A stretch of DNA of 64,000 nt from Azospirillum sp. TSO35-2 (GCF_003116095.1 NZ_LGRA01000021.1:490226-554225), one strand, 5' to 3'. Positions 25,900 through 35,097 are shown, counted from the stretch's first letter. The notes: generated from the sequence alone by a model not told the origin. Made by a program: numbers and translations.

Positions 25900-26475
25900 A
25901 TGGGCTTGACTACGGTTCTGACGACGGGCGAAATCGGGCTCCGCTTGTTGGCCGCGGCCCTGTGCGGGGCGCTGCTGGGGCTGGACCGCGAGATGCGGGG
26001 AAAGGCGGCGGGGCTGCGCACCCACACGCTGATCGCCGTCAGTTCCGCCGTCACCACGCTGGTGGCGCTGGAGTTCTTCGTCGACCTGCAAGCGCCCGAG
26101 GGCAAGGGGTCCAGCGATCCGGTGCGCGTCATCCAGGGGGTGGCGCAGGCGGTCGGCTTCATCAGCGCCGGGGTGATGTTCCGCTCCGGCGACAGCGTGC
26201 ATGGGGCGACCACCGCCGCGGTGATCTGGGTGGCCGGTGCCCTCGGCATCGCCTGCGGCGCCGGTTACTACCTGTTGGCCGGGATGGCGCTCGGCCTGTG
26301 CCTGCTCGTGACCATCCTGTTCACGGTCCTGATGCGCCTGTTTCCGGCGGGGCGCGGCAAGCGGGAGGACGACTCGGACACCGACGGCCGGGAGAGCGCC
26401 CGGTGGGCGCGGGAGCGGCGGCGGGCGGGCGGCGGGCGGATCAGGCGGATCGCCCGCTCCTCGCCGCGGGGATGA
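25900..26475 (+). CDS. MgtC/SapB-family membrane protein
   Basis: A 191-residue inner-membrane protein with about four to five hydrophobic helices. The N-terminal hallmark ALLGLDREMRGKAAGLRTHT is the conserved MgtC loop, and GFISAGVMF is the second family motif. MgtC proteins inhibit ATP synthase and affect magnesium/phosphate homeostasis in Salmonella; the alphaproteobacterial role is less clear. GGAGTG precedes ATG 25900. The C-terminal 40 residues are charged and arginine-rich, and the 3' end overlaps the convergent transporter gene by 35 bases. Confidence 0.9.
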   Translation: MGLTTVLTTGEIGLRLLAAALCGALLGLDREMRGKAAGLRTHTLIAVSSAVTTLVALEFFVDLQAPEGKGSSDPVRVIQGVAQAVGFISAGVMFRSGDSVHGATTAAVIWVAGALGIACGAGYYLLAGMALGLCLLVTILFTVLMRLFPAGRGKREDDSDTDGRESARWARERRRAGGGRIRRIARSSPRG

Positions 26476-27643
26476 CCAGCAGCCGGTGCGACAACAGGGC
26501 GCCCAGCGCCACCAGCCCGATGGTGCCCATCATCGGCAGCGCGCTGCCGTCGTTCAGGTGGCCGACGACGATGCCGATCGCCGCGGCGATGGCCATCTGC
26601 GCGAAGCCCAGCAGGGAGGAGGCCAGACCGGCCATGGTCGGGTAGGGGCCGACGGCGTTGGCCGTCGCGTTGGGCAGGGTCAGCCCGGTTCCCAGGATGA
26701 ACAGGAAGACCGGCACGACGATGGCCAGCAGGTGCGGCACCCCGGCCAGCGCCAGCCCGGCGCCGAGCCCGCCGCCGCCCAGCGACACCAGCGTGCCGAT
26801 GCGGATCATCCGGGCGCCGCCCAGCCGCGGCGTCAGCCGCCCGGCCAGGAAGGTGCCCAGCATGTAGCCCAGCACGACCGCGCCGAAGCTGGCGCCATAC
26901 TGCGCCGGCGTCAGGTGCAGCCGGCCGATCAGCACGAAGGACGAGCCGGAGATGAAGGAGAAGATGCCGCTGTAGGAAAAGGCCACCACCAGCACATAGC
27001 CGATGAAGCCGCGGTTGCGCATCAGCATCAGGTAGTTGCCGGCCAGCCGGCCGGGGCGCAGCGCCTCTTCGTCGCGGTGGATGTTGGTCTCGCCCAGCAT
27101 GCCCCACACCGCGGCCAGGATGCCGCAGGCGAACAGGGTCAGCAGCACGAAGTTGGCCCGCCAGCCGAACCATTCGGTCAGTACGCCGCCCAGCATCGGC
27201 CCGACCGCCGGGGCCAGTGCCATCGCCATCGACATGTAGGCCAGCACGGTCGCCGCCCGCTCGCGCCCGAAGACGTCGCGCACCACCGCCCGCGCCACCA
27301 CCGGACCGCAGCAGGCGCCGAGCGCCTGGAAGAAGCGGGCGACGATCAGCGCGTCGATGCTGGGAGTCATGGCGCAGACCGCGCTGGCGGCCAGATAGAT
27401 GGTCACCCCCACCAGCAGCGTCGGCCGCCGGCCGAAGCGGTCGGACATCGGGCCATAGACCAGCTGCGACACCGCGAAGCCGACCAGGAAGACCGACAGG
27501 GTGAGCTGCACGGTGGCGACGTCGGTGTCGAACACCCGCACCAGGGCCGGCAGCGACGGCAGATAGAGATCGGTGGACAGCGGGCCGAAGGCGACCAGGG
27601 CGGTCAGCAGGATGCGGATCGGCAGGGAATCGGGGCGCGGCAT
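26441..27643 (-). CDS. Bcr/CflA-family MFS multidrug transporter
   Basis: A 400-residue protein with twelve predicted transmembrane helices. MFS motif A is GPMSDRFGRRP between helices 2 and 3, and FGPLSTDLYLPSLP in helix 1 is the signature of the Bcr/CflA drug-resistance subfamily (proton-driven efflux through the inner membrane). The substrate cannot be assigned. ATG 27643 gives the standard N terminus but has a weak ribosome binding site. Confidence 0.93.
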   Translation of the reverse strand: MPRPDSLPIRILLTALVAFGPLSTDLYLPSLPALVRVFDTDVATVQLTLSVFLVGFAVSQLVYGPMSDRFGRRPTLLVGVTIYLAASAVCAMTPSIDALIVARFFQALGACCGPVVARAVVRDVFGRERAATVLAYMSMAMALAPAVGPMLGGVLTEWFGWRANFVLLTLFACGILAAVWGMLGETNIHRDEEALRPGRLAGNYLMLMRNRGFIGYVLVVAFSYSGIFSFISGSSFVLIGRLHLTPAQYGASFGAVVLGYMLGTFLAGRLTPRLGGARMIRIGTLVSLGGGGLGAGLALAGVPHLLAIVVPVFLFILGTGLTLPNATANAVGPYPTMAGLASSLLGFAQMAIAAAIGIVVGHLNDGSALPMMGTIGLVALGALLSHRLLVIPAARSGRSA

Positions 27644-27774
27644 CGGAACTCGGCAGACGGGCCTCGGGCAAGGCGGGGAGCGGAAACGCGGCCGTACTGT
27701 ATCAGATGAAACGAAGTCCGCCACCCGCCCGATCGGTGACGCGCCCGATCGGAAGCCCGTCATGCCGGCCCGGA

Positions 27775-27954
27775 TCAGTTCTTCGCCGGCAGCACCATGC
27801 GGATGCAGCGGGACAGCACCGTGTTGCCGGTCATCTCGCGGTAGTTCTGGATGATGATCGGCTCCGCCGCCTTGCATTGCTCCAGGCTGGCGAACTCCAG
27901 CGTGGTCGGACCGCCTTGGTTCAGCATGAACAGCAGCATCAGCACGCGTTCCAT
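27775..27954 (-). CDS. Small hypothetical protein downstream of ribF
   Basis: A 59-residue protein starting at ATG 27954 with a very good GGGAGGA ribosome binding site. The sequence MERVLMLLFMLNQ is followed by FASLEQCKAAEPIIIQNY and ends CIRMVLPAKN; its first 12 residues are hydrophobic but too short for a confident membrane anchor. It starts 21 bases after the ribF stop and is read in the same direction, so cotranscription is expected. Family unknown. Confidence 0.65.
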   Translation of the reverse strand: MERVLMLLFMLNQGGPTTLEFASLEQCKAAEPIIIQNYREMTGNTVLSRCIRMVLPAKN

Positions 27955-27975
27955 CGCACCAATCCTCCCTTCGGG

Positions 27976-28932
27976 TCAGTCTTGCGGGTGTCCGTCGGCG
28001 GCCAGCGTGGCACGGGCGGCGGCGGCGTCCTGGACGATCTGGTCCTTCAGCGCGTCGAAGCTGGGGAACTTCATCTCGGGCCGCAGGAAATCGATCATCT
28101 GCACCCGCAGGTGCAGGTCGTACAGATCGAGGTCGACGTCGAACAGGTGGGCCTCCAGCCGGGCCACCGTGCCGTCGACGGTCGGCCGGGCGCCCAGGTT
28201 GGCGACGCCGGGCAGCCAGACGGTCTTGCCGCCGCGGTCGATCCCGGCCCGCACCGCGTAGACGCCGAAGGCCGGGCGCAGATATTCCCCCAGCTCGATG
28301 TTGGCGGTGGGGAAGCCGATGGTGCGGCCGCGCTGGTCGCCATGGACCACCCGGCCCTCGATCTCCCACGGGTGGCCCAGCACATAGGCGGCCTCGCGCG
28401 GGCGGCCGGCGCTCAGCGCGTCGCGCACGCGGGTGGAGGAATAGACGCCGCCGCGGTCGTCGGACACCGGCCCGACCTCGGTCACGCCGAAGCCGTGGGC
28501 GCGTCCGGCCTGCAGCAGGAAGGCGGGGTCGCCGGCGCGCCTGTGCCCGAACAGGAAGTCATAGCCGCAGACGACGTGCCGCACGCCCAGGCCGCGCAGC
28601 AGGACATCCTCGACGAAGGCCTGGGCGGTCTTGTGCCGCAGCTCGTCGTCGAAATGGCAGACGATCAGCTGGTCGACGCCCAGCGCTTCGACATGGCGGG
28701 TCTTGACGCGGAAGGGCGTCAGGCGGAAGGGCGGATCGTCGGGGCGGAAGACGCTGCGCGGGTGCGGTTCGAAGGTCAGCACCGCGGACGGGGCGGCCAT
28801 CTCCGCGGCGATGCGCTGGGCGGTGCCGATGACCGTCTGATGCCCGCGGTGCACGCCGTCGAAATTGCCGAGCGCCACGACGGCGCCCCGCTCGTCGGCC
28901 GGCAGGTCGGCGGTGTGTCTGTACAGTCGCAT
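27976..28932 (-). CDS. ribF: Bifunctional riboflavin kinase / FAD synthetase
   Basis: A 318-residue cytosolic enzyme that phosphorylates riboflavin to FMN and adenylates FMN to FAD. The N-terminal nucleotidyltransferase domain has ALGNFDGVHRGHQ near residue 20 and VYSSTRVRDAL; the C-terminal flavokinase domain has GRTIGFPTANI and GVANLGARPTVDG. Length is normal for the family. A 59-codon gene follows on the same transcript. Confidence 0.96.
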   Translation of the reverse strand: MRLYRHTADLPADERGAVVALGNFDGVHRGHQTVIGTAQRIAAEMAAPSAVLTFEPHPRSVFRPDDPPFRLTPFRVKTRHVEALGVDQLIVCHFDDELRHKTAQAFVEDVLLRGLGVRHVVCGYDFLFGHRRAGDPAFLLQAGRAHGFGVTEVGPVSDDRGGVYSSTRVRDALSAGRPREAAYVLGHPWEIEGRVVHGDQRGRTIGFPTANIELGEYLRPAFGVYAVRAGIDRGGKTVWLPGVANLGARPTVDGTVARLEAHLFDVDLDLYDLHLRVQMIDFLRPEMKFPSFDALKDQIVQDAAAARATLAADGHPQD

Positions 28933-29061
28933 GCGCGCCCCGATGCTGTGGGCGGGTCCGGACAGGCTCCGGCTCCGCTGGCTAGGGCGTCTATATAGAC
29001 CGCCGCCGGCGCGGGGTAAACGCGCCGGCGGCGTTTTGGAGCCGGAACCGGGTCTTGCCGT

Positions 29062-29511
29062 TCAGCCGCGCGACGGAACCATCAGCAGCGCCTCGCCCTC
29101 GACCACCACGGTCTCGCCGACGGTGCAGACGGTCTTGATGACGGCGCGGCGCTTTTCCGGGACCAGTTCGGTGATGGTGGCGCGGGCGGTGACGGTGTCG
29201 CCGGCGCGGACCGGCGCCTTGAACTTCAGCGTCTGGCTCATGTAGATGCAGCCCGGCCCCGGCAGCTTGGTGCCCAGAACGGCCGAGATGAAGCCGACCG
29301 TCAGCATGCCGTGGGCGATGCGGCCCTGGAACATGGTGGTGGCGGCGTATTCCTGGTTGATGTGCACCGGGTTGGTGTCGCCGCTGATGCCGGCGAACAG
29401 GACGATGTCGGCCTCCGTCACCGTCTTGGCAAAGCTGGCCGTCATGCCGACGGCGAGGTCTTCGATGCAGTAGCCTTCGGTGTCCTTGCGGACCTGACGC
29501 ACGTCGTCCAT
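29062..29511 (-). CDS. MaoC-like dehydratase ((R)-specific enoyl-CoA hydratase type)
   Basis: A 149-residue single hot-dog domain. The hydratase-2 signature GDTNPVHINQEYAATTMFQGRIAHGML, with the catalytic Asp and His, lies at about 44-70. PhaJ-type enzymes of this size feed (R)-3-hydroxyacyl-CoA from beta-oxidation to polyhydroxyalkanoate synthesis, a common storage pathway in azospirilla; the precise substrate is inferred. AAAAAGGA precedes ATG 29511. Product is cytosolic and acts as a dimer in known members. Confidence 0.9.
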   Translation of the reverse strand: MDDVRQVRKDTEGYCIEDLAVGMTASFAKTVTEADIVLFAGISGDTNPVHINQEYAATTMFQGRIAHGMLTVGFISAVLGTKLPGPGCIYMSQTLKFKAPVRAGDTVTARATITELVPEKRRAVIKTVCTVGETVVVEGEALLMVPSRG

Positions 29512-29988
29512 CACACGGTTCCTTTTTCTCTCTCGGTGCCTGCCCGGCGTCGGGCACGCTGGCGCCGCCGCCTTGTGCTGCGGCGCGTGGTGTGCACCGC
29601 AACGTGGGGAATGGCACCACGTCTCCTCCAAAAAAGCAAAAAAATCTCTAACGCCGCCTCAAAGAACCGCATCGGTCGTTCGCCTGCACAAGATCGGGCG
29701 GGTCAGGGACAGGCGCAATGGAAGGGGGCGGGGTGGGACAGGATTACTTCACGAGTTGGGAACCTGCCAAGAAGCCGCGCGTCATCAACCACTTACCCGA
29801 AAAGCTTACACCCGGCGACCGGAACGCTGCCCTTGGCCAGCGATTGCCGGACGCCTTGCCGATCCGGTCACAGTAAGATCTCGGATGTTTCAGATGCCGG
29901 ACCATTTGGAGACGATTGGTTTGGCGACGCAACCTTTTCCGGCGCAGGAAGACGGCGAATCGGGAGCCGTCTTCGCTGCGCCGCAGCA
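29512..29988. other. Intergenic region (477 bp) between the MaoC gene and the RlpA gene
   Basis: Holds a poly-A-rich patch at about 29629-29652 upstream of the MaoC gene and a hairpin near the rlpA-like gene end. Rightward open frames here are not supported by ribosome binding sites or codon pattern. I see no gene. Confidence 0.5.
29948..29974 (-). terminator. Hairpin downstream of the RlpA-like gene
   Basis: GAAGACGGC (29948-29956) pairs with GCCGTCTTC (29966-29974), a perfect 9-bp stem 15 bases after the RlpA-like stop. No T-run follows on the leftward strand, so termination is only suggested. Confidence 0.4.
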
Positions 29989-30555
29989 TTACTTGCCGGA
30001 CCCCGAATGCGACACCTTGTCGCGTCCGCTGCTGCCCGACGCCTTGTTGGGGCGCTCGGCCACCTGCGGGGCGGGGGCGACCTGATCGACCTTCGCCTCG
30101 ACCTTGTCGCGAACCTCCTCGTTCGGCTGTTCGGACGGCTTGGCCTCCACCGTCACCGGCGCCGTGCCGTCGTCGATCATGTCGAGTTTCCGGGCGGCGT
30201 TGCGCGACAGGTCGATCACCCGGCCGTCGACATAGGGGCCGCGGTCGTTGACGATGACGTCGACGCTCTTGCCGTTGTCCTCGTTGGTCACCGTCGCCTT
30301 GGTGCCGAGCGGCAGCGCGCGCGAGGCGGCGGTCGGCTTGTTCTGGTTCATCGGTTCGCCGCTGGCGGTGGTCCGCCCGTGGAACTTCTTGCTGTAGAAG
30401 GACGCCTCCCCCTTGTGGACCAGCACGTCTTCGCCATTCTCGTGCTCGACGTGGACCGGCGGGACCTTGGCCTTCTGGCCGGCTTGCGCCGGTGCGACGG
30501 CGCTAGTAAAGGTTGCGGCGGCGATGGCCATGGCAATGATGTGTTTCGCGTTCAT
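29989..30555 (-). CDS. RlpA-like septal ring protein (double-psi beta-barrel)
   Basis: A 188-residue exported protein. Residues 1-25 form a signal peptide ending VAPAQA. The double-psi beta-barrel spans about 47-135: GEASFYSKKFHGRTTASGE, SRALPLGTKATVTN and VNDRGPYVDGRVIDLS, including the catalytic-type aspartate of RlpA lytic transglycosylases, which cleave naked peptidoglycan glycans. There is no lipobox cysteine and no SPOR domain; the C terminus is a charged, low-complexity tail. GGAGGT precedes ATG 30555. Activity is inferred from family. Confidence 0.88.
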   Translation of the reverse strand: MNAKHIIAMAIAAATFTSAVAPAQAGQKAKVPPVHVEHENGEDVLVHKGEASFYSKKFHGRTTASGEPMNQNKPTAASRALPLGTKATVTNEDNGKSVDVIVNDRGPYVDGRVIDLSRNAARKLDMIDDGTAPVTVEAKPSEQPNEEVRDKVEAKVDQVAPAPQVAERPNKASGSSGRDKVSHSGSGK

Positions 30556-30741
30556 CTGTGCACCTCCAACGGCGCACCAACGGAAGAGAAGGAAAAGAGT
30601 TCCCTTCCCGATGCCGGTGCAAGACTTCCGTAGGGTCTCGCCTGTTGGCCTTTTATCAATTAGGTCCCATGCCGGACTTCATAATGGACGGCTGCCGCAC
30701 GGACTGCTCCAATCGGCGAAGACATTGAAAAGAGGACTGGA

Positions 30742-31773
30742 ATGGGCGACATCGCCTTGGACGGGGATCGGGAGGGGACGGCCGCGCCGGCGGTGGTCCG
30801 CCATGCGACGATGGCCGACGGCGTGCGGCTGCGCGTCGTCGTCCGTCCGGTGCCCGGCCGGGTCCGCGGCACCGCGCTGGTGCTGACCGGCCGGGCCGAG
30901 TTCATCGAGAAATACACGGAAACCGCCGATGCGCTGGCCGCGCGCGGCTTCCGGGTGATCGCCGTCGACTGGCGCAACCAGGGCCTGTCGGACCGGCCGC
31001 TGGCCAACCGGCAGATCCACCACATCACCGACTTCGCGACGCTGGTCGACGATCTCGACGCCCTGCACGACCAGATGGTGGCGCCGCTGGTCGCGGAGAG
31101 CGGCGGGCCGCTGGTGCTGCTGGCCCATTCGATGGGCGGGCTGGTGGCGACGCTGGCGCTGGCCCGCCACGCCACCGGGGCGCCGGGAACCGACCCGGAC
31201 CGCTACGCCGCCGTGCTGCTGTCGGCGCCGATGTACGCGATCAACACCGGCCCGCTGCCGCGCTGGCTGGTGCGGGGGCTGGCCTCGCTGGGGCTGGCCT
31301 GTGGCTGGGCGGAACGCTACGCGTTGGGGCAGGGCGACTACGACCCGGCGGAGGGGCGCTTCCGCCCCGACAATTCCATCACCTCCGACCCGCGGCGCTA
31401 CGCCGCCTTCCATGGCCCCTTCGCCGAACGGCCGGAGTTGCGCGTCGGCGGCGTCAGCTTCGCCTGGGTGGCCGCCGCGCTCGACGCGGAGGACGCGCTG
31501 TGCGGGCTGCCGCTGGAGCGGGTGCGTACGCCGGTGCTGCTGCTGTCCGCCCCCGCCGACCGGGTGGTGCGCGCCGACGCCTGCCGGGCGGTGGCGGCCC
31601 GGCTGGGCAACGCCCGCCTGATCGAGTACCCCGACGCCCGGCACGAGCTGCTGATGGAGCGCGACGCCATCCGCGACCGGGTGTGGACCGACATCGACGC
31701 CTTCCTGGACGCGGCGCTGGACGGCGCCGGCGACAAGACGCTTGCGCCGGCGGGCGGCTCTGTCGTGGGATAG
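30742..31773 (+). CDS. Alpha/beta hydrolase, lysophospholipase-like (PldB type)
   Basis: A 343-residue serine hydrolase. VLTGRAEFIEKY near residue 50 is the typical PldB/monoglyceride-lipase opening, AVDWRNQGLSDRP follows, AHSMGG (about residue 130) is the nucleophile elbow, SAPADRVV holds the acid and ARHELLME the catalytic histidine. It probably hydrolyses lysophospholipids or monoacylglycerols. AGAGGA precedes ATG 30742. The DUF6352 gene follows within 30 bases on the same strand. Confidence 0.9.
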   Translation: MGDIALDGDREGTAAPAVVRHATMADGVRLRVVVRPVPGRVRGTALVLTGRAEFIEKYTETADALAARGFRVIAVDWRNQGLSDRPLANRQIHHITDFATLVDDLDALHDQMVAPLVAESGGPLVLLAHSMGGLVATLALARHATGAPGTDPDRYAAVLLSAPMYAINTGPLPRWLVRGLASLGLACGWAERYALGQGDYDPAEGRFRPDNSITSDPRRYAAFHGPFAERPELRVGGVSFAWVAAALDAEDALCGLPLERVRTPVLLLSAPADRVVRADACRAVAARLGNARLIEYPDARHELLMERDAIRDRVWTDIDAFLDAALDGAGDKTLAPAGGSVVG

Positions 31774-31803
31774 GCGCCTTCAGGACCAGAGGTGCCCCTC
31801 AGC

Positions 31804-32829
31804 ATGACCGATTTCTGGACGGCGTCCGGCTTCCACCTGTTGACCCGCGACGCCGACAACCATCTGGCGGTGACGCCCGATTTCCTGCGCGCCTATCTGC
31901 TGCGCCCGGAGATGCGCCCGCCGGAGGAGGCCTGCGACGCCGAGCGCACGCTGCACGCGGCGCTGCTCGACGACCCGGCGCGGCCGGTGCCGGCCCCGCT
32001 GCTCGACGCCATGGCCGACGCCGACGCGCGTGACAACTGGCGGGTCTGGCTGGGCTTCCGCGACCGGCTGCGGGCGGCGGGGACGCTGGAGGGCTGCTAC
32101 ATCCGCCTGTTCCGCGACGGCGTGCGCGGCGTGCCGGGGCTGTTCATCGACCAGCTGGTCCATGCCATCCTGCGCGGCGTGCTGGACGAAACCCCGTCCG
32201 GCCTGCGGGCGCGGGCGGGCGAGCTGTTCTTCCGCGAGCAGACCGTCTCGGTCGCCGACGGCCGCGTCCGTCTGGCCGACGCCGAGACGGTCGAGACGAT
32301 GTCGGCCATTGGGGCGACATCCGGCGGCTTCGGCTCGCTCGGCCGGCTGGTGGCTGAGGCGGGGACGCCGCTCCGCAGCGTCGAGCTGGACATCCTCGAC
32401 GAGACCAACCACCCGCTCTATTGGGGCCGCGACGCCCGGCACGACACCGTGCTGGACATCACCTTCGCCGCCGCCGGGCTCGACGCGCTGGCCCGCGTGC
32501 TGGAGGCGTGGGTGGCGCATTTCCTGGGGACGGCGGTGTCGATCCAGCCGGTGCAGTCGATCCGCGACGACCGCTGGGTCTGGCATGTCGGGCTGGACGG
32601 CGCGGCGACCGCGATCCTCAACGACCTCTACAACGGCGTCGCCGTGGGGGAGGAGCGGCTGGCGCAAATCCTGGCCCTGTTCCGCCTGGACTTCGCCGAC
32701 CCCGCCGCCATGCGCCCCGACCTCGCCGGCCGCCCGGTCTATCTCGGGCTGGCGATGAGCGAGGGGAAGCGGCTGAAGCTGAAGCCGCAGAACCTGCTGG
32801 TGAATCTGCCGCTGGCGTCGGTGGCGTAG
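31804..32829 (+). CDS. DUF6352-family protein
   Basis: A 341-residue protein without signal peptide or membrane segments. The N-terminal FWTASGFHLLTRDADNHLAVTPDFLRAY and the WRVWLGFRDRL and LFIDQLVHAILRG segments match a conserved alphaproteobacterial hypothetical family (DUF6352, my recollection). No catalytic motif is apparent. ATG 31804 has AGAGG about ten bases upstream. It starts 30 bases after the lysophospholipase-like gene, so cotranscription is likely. Function unknown. Confidence 0.78.
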   Translation: MTDFWTASGFHLLTRDADNHLAVTPDFLRAYLLRPEMRPPEEACDAERTLHAALLDDPARPVPAPLLDAMADADARDNWRVWLGFRDRLRAAGTLEGCYIRLFRDGVRGVPGLFIDQLVHAILRGVLDETPSGLRARAGELFFREQTVSVADGRVRLADAETVETMSAIGATSGGFGSLGRLVAEAGTPLRSVELDILDETNHPLYWGRDARHDTVLDITFAAAGLDALARVLEAWVAHFLGTAVSIQPVQSIRDDRWVWHVGLDGAATAILNDLYNGVAVGEERLAQILALFRLDFADPAAMRPDLAGRPVYLGLAMSEGKRLKLKPQNLLVNLPLASVA

Positions 32830-32888
32830 GGGGCGGCGCCCCTTTGGGCTCTCTCCCTTCGATCCGATCGACAGCCACGTTCCCAAGC

Positions 32889-32972
32889 CGTCATCCCCGC
32901 GAAGGCGGGGATCCGGGCTGCCCAGCTCAAGCGCCTGGAATGGCTGGATTCCCGCCTGCGCGGGAATGACGG
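32889..32972. repeat. GTCATTCCCGCG-type palindromic repeat
   Basis: CGTCATCCCCGCGAAGGCGG (from 32889) is the imperfect complement of the block CCCGCCTGCGCGGGAATGACG ending at 32971. This is the common proteobacterial REP-like unit. It lies between convergent genes and may act as a bidirectional terminator. Confidence 0.85.
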
Positions 32973-33036
32973 TCGATATGACGATGTTTCGGCCCTGGTC
33001 GAGCTTGGCTTCTAAAAAAGTCAGCGCAACGCACCC

Positions 33037-34209
33037 TCAGTCCCCCAGCAGCGCCCCGACCGGCTTCAGCGGCTCGTGCGCGTCGAACAGGATCTTCAGG
33101 ATGGCGAGGATCGGCACCGCCAGCAGGGCGCCGGGGATGCCCCACAGCCAGCCCCAGAACAGGATCGACACGAACACCGCGATCGGGTTCAGCGACAGGC
33201 GGCGGCCGACGATCATCGGCGTCAGGAAATTGCCCTCCAGCGTGGTCAGGGCGATGAAGGACAGCGGCGGCAGGATGATGGTGCCGATGCCGTCGAAGGT
33301 CAGCACCGACACCAGGAAGAACACGCCGGTCATCACCGCCGGGCCGATGAAGGGGATGTAGTTGGCCAGCGCCACCAGCACCCCCCACAGCGCCGGGTTG
33401 GGCAGTCCCCACATCCACATCACCAAGCCGGCGGCCAGCCCGAGCACGGCGTTGATGAGGGTGATCGTCAGCAGATAGGCGGCGATGTTCTGCTGCAGCG
33501 TCGCGGCGACCATCGCGTAATGCACGCGGTCGTCGACGTTGCGCATGGTGCCGATCAGCGCCTCCAGGCTGTGGCGACCGCGCGCCAGGAAGAAATAGAG
33601 CAGCACCTGCAGGATCACGACGTTGACGATCACCGCCTCGACCTGGCTGATCGCCTGCTCCATCAGCGAGGGGCCGCGCACCACCACCTCGCGCACCGGG
33701 GCGGCGTTGTTGCCGGTGTCCTTGGCGATCTCCTCGATCTGGCGCGACGCCTCGCGCGCGCGGTCGATGCCGGCGCGGATGTCGCCCAGCTTGAACTCAA
33801 GCTCGTGCAGGACGCGCGGCATGCGGTTGACCCATTCGGCGGCCGGGGCCGACAGGGTGTAGATGGTCAGCAGCACGCCGCCGAACACCATCAGCACCAT
33901 GACGGCGGCGCCGAGCCCCTCCGGGATGCCCAGCCGGTAGAGGGCGCGGACCAGCGGGCGCAGCAGGAAGCTGAGAATCAGCGCCAGCATGATCGGCAGC
34001 AGCACCTCGCGCCCGAAATACAGCGTGAACAGCACGGCGATCACGAACAGGCCGACGGCGGCGATGGCCAGCGGGTCGCGGCGGTGGCCCGGCGGGGGCA
34101 GCGGCTCGGTCACCGGTTCGGGCGTGTCCTGGAGCGGCGCCTCGGGAGCGGTGGCCGGGGTGGTGGCCGGGGTGGGGGGGAGCGAGGCGAGCGGGCTGCG
34201 GTCAGTCAT
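33037..34209 (-). CDS. AI-2E transporter family (PerM-like) permease
   Basis: A 390-residue membrane protein with about eight helices. A proline-rich cytosolic N terminus (residues 1-45) precedes the first helix pair VGLFVIAVLFTLYFGREVLLP; LANYIPFIGPAV and the LEGNFLTPMIVGRRLSLNPIAVF motif are the best-conserved parts of the family. Members include TqsA and PerM and sodium/proton antiporters; the name does not prove autoinducer transport. ATG 34209 (MTDRSP) is chosen because upstream sequence is the divergent promoter. Confidence 0.92.
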   Translation of the reverse strand: MTDRSPLASLPPTPATTPATAPEAPLQDTPEPVTEPLPPPGHRRDPLAIAAVGLFVIAVLFTLYFGREVLLPIMLALILSFLLRPLVRALYRLGIPEGLGAAVMVLMVFGGVLLTIYTLSAPAAEWVNRMPRVLHELEFKLGDIRAGIDRAREASRQIEEIAKDTGNNAAPVREVVVRGPSLMEQAISQVEAVIVNVVILQVLLYFFLARGRHSLEALIGTMRNVDDRVHYAMVAATLQQNIAAYLLTITLINAVLGLAAGLVMWMWGLPNPALWGVLVALANYIPFIGPAVMTGVFFLVSVLTFDGIGTIILPPLSFIALTTLEGNFLTPMIVGRRLSLNPIAVFVSILFWGWLWGIPGALLAVPILAILKILFDAHEPLKPVGALLGD

Positions 34210-34334
34210 CGCGGTGGCCGGACCTCCGAAGGACGGCGCTTGACGGTGGCGCCCGCTCCTCCGATCTAGGGGAGTGTTTTGCCGGGTCCGCACCCCTTGC
34301 GGTCCCCACCGTCCTTGCCGGAGACCCAGTCGCG

Positions 34335-34871
34335 ATGCGCAGCCCGTTTCCCCTGATGAACGTTCGGCCCGGCCTTTTGGTTCTGGGTCTTTTGGCGGCG
34401 GGTCTGGCGCCGGCGCTGTCGGCCCGGCCGGCCGCCGCCGACGCGGTGATCGGCCGCTTCTCCAACGACTGGACCGGCAACGGGCTGGAGATCCAGGCGG
34501 TCGAGGACCCCAAGGTGAAGGGCGTCACCTGCCATCTGGTCGATTTCGACCGCAGCCTGATCGACCGGCTGAGCAAGGGCAACTGGTTCGAGGATCCGTC
34601 GAACGCCTCGATCGCCTGCCGCCAGACCGGTCCGGTGACCGTCGGCGACATCGAGCTGTCGCAGAAGGGGGAGGAGGTCTTCTCCGAACGGAAGAGCCTG
34701 ATCTTCAAGTCGATCGCCATCCGGCGCATCTATGACCGCCCGAACGACACGCTGGTTTATGTGGTGTACAGCCGGCAGGTGAAGGACGCCTCGGCCAAGA
34801 TGTCGATCTCGACCGTGCCGCTGTTCAGCGCCAACGCGACCTGGACGAAGGGGAAACCGGCGGCGAAGTGA
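34335..34871 (+). CDS. creA: CreA family protein
   Basis: A 178-residue exported protein. The signal peptide is about residues 1-36 (LLVLGLLAAGLAPALSARPAAA). The mature part matches CreA: IGRFSNDWTGNGLEIQAVEDPKVKGVTCHL, then FEDPSNASIACRQTGP, SLIFKSIAIRRIYD and TLVYVVYSRQ. CreA is a periplasmic protein of unknown role found across proteobacteria. It is divergent from the permease gene. No downstream partner on the same strand. Confidence 0.93.
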   Translation: MRSPFPLMNVRPGLLVLGLLAAGLAPALSARPAAADAVIGRFSNDWTGNGLEIQAVEDPKVKGVTCHLVDFDRSLIDRLSKGNWFEDPSNASIACRQTGPVTVGDIELSQKGEEVFSERKSLIFKSIAIRRIYDRPNDTLVYVVYSRQVKDASAKMSISTVPLFSANATWTKGKPAAK

Positions 34872-34907
34872 GCGGCGGCGGATTCTTGAGTTGATACCGC
34901 TTCGTCT

Positions 34908-35049
34908 GGCAAGATTGACACGGATGTCACGGATTTAACGGATTTTCTAGGCTTGGCGGCGCTTTGGCTGTTCCGGAGAAGCGATGCGATGGCAACGCCA
35001 CATCCGTGTCATCCGTGTCAAAATCCGTTGAATCCGCGTCAATCTTGCC
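34908..35049. repeat. ACGGAT-rich palindromic intergenic repeat, copy 2
   Basis: Starts GGCAAGATTGACACGGATG and ends with the approximate complement ATCCGCGTCAATCTTGCC, with several ATCCGT/ACGGAT units in each arm and a non-pairing 60-base centre. It shares ends and internal unit with 444-586 but has a different centre, as expected for a mobile or gene-conversion-maintained repeat family. Confidence 0.8.
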
Positions 35050-35097
35050 CGCGATTCCCGCACTCTCCAGGCCGCGCGCCGTCTAAAAAGCCTGGCC

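Noticed and set aside
29573..30085. Rightward frame overlapping the end of the RlpA-like gene
   Set aside because: No ribosome binding site, no motif, and it overlaps the terminal codons and hairpin of the RlpA-like gene.
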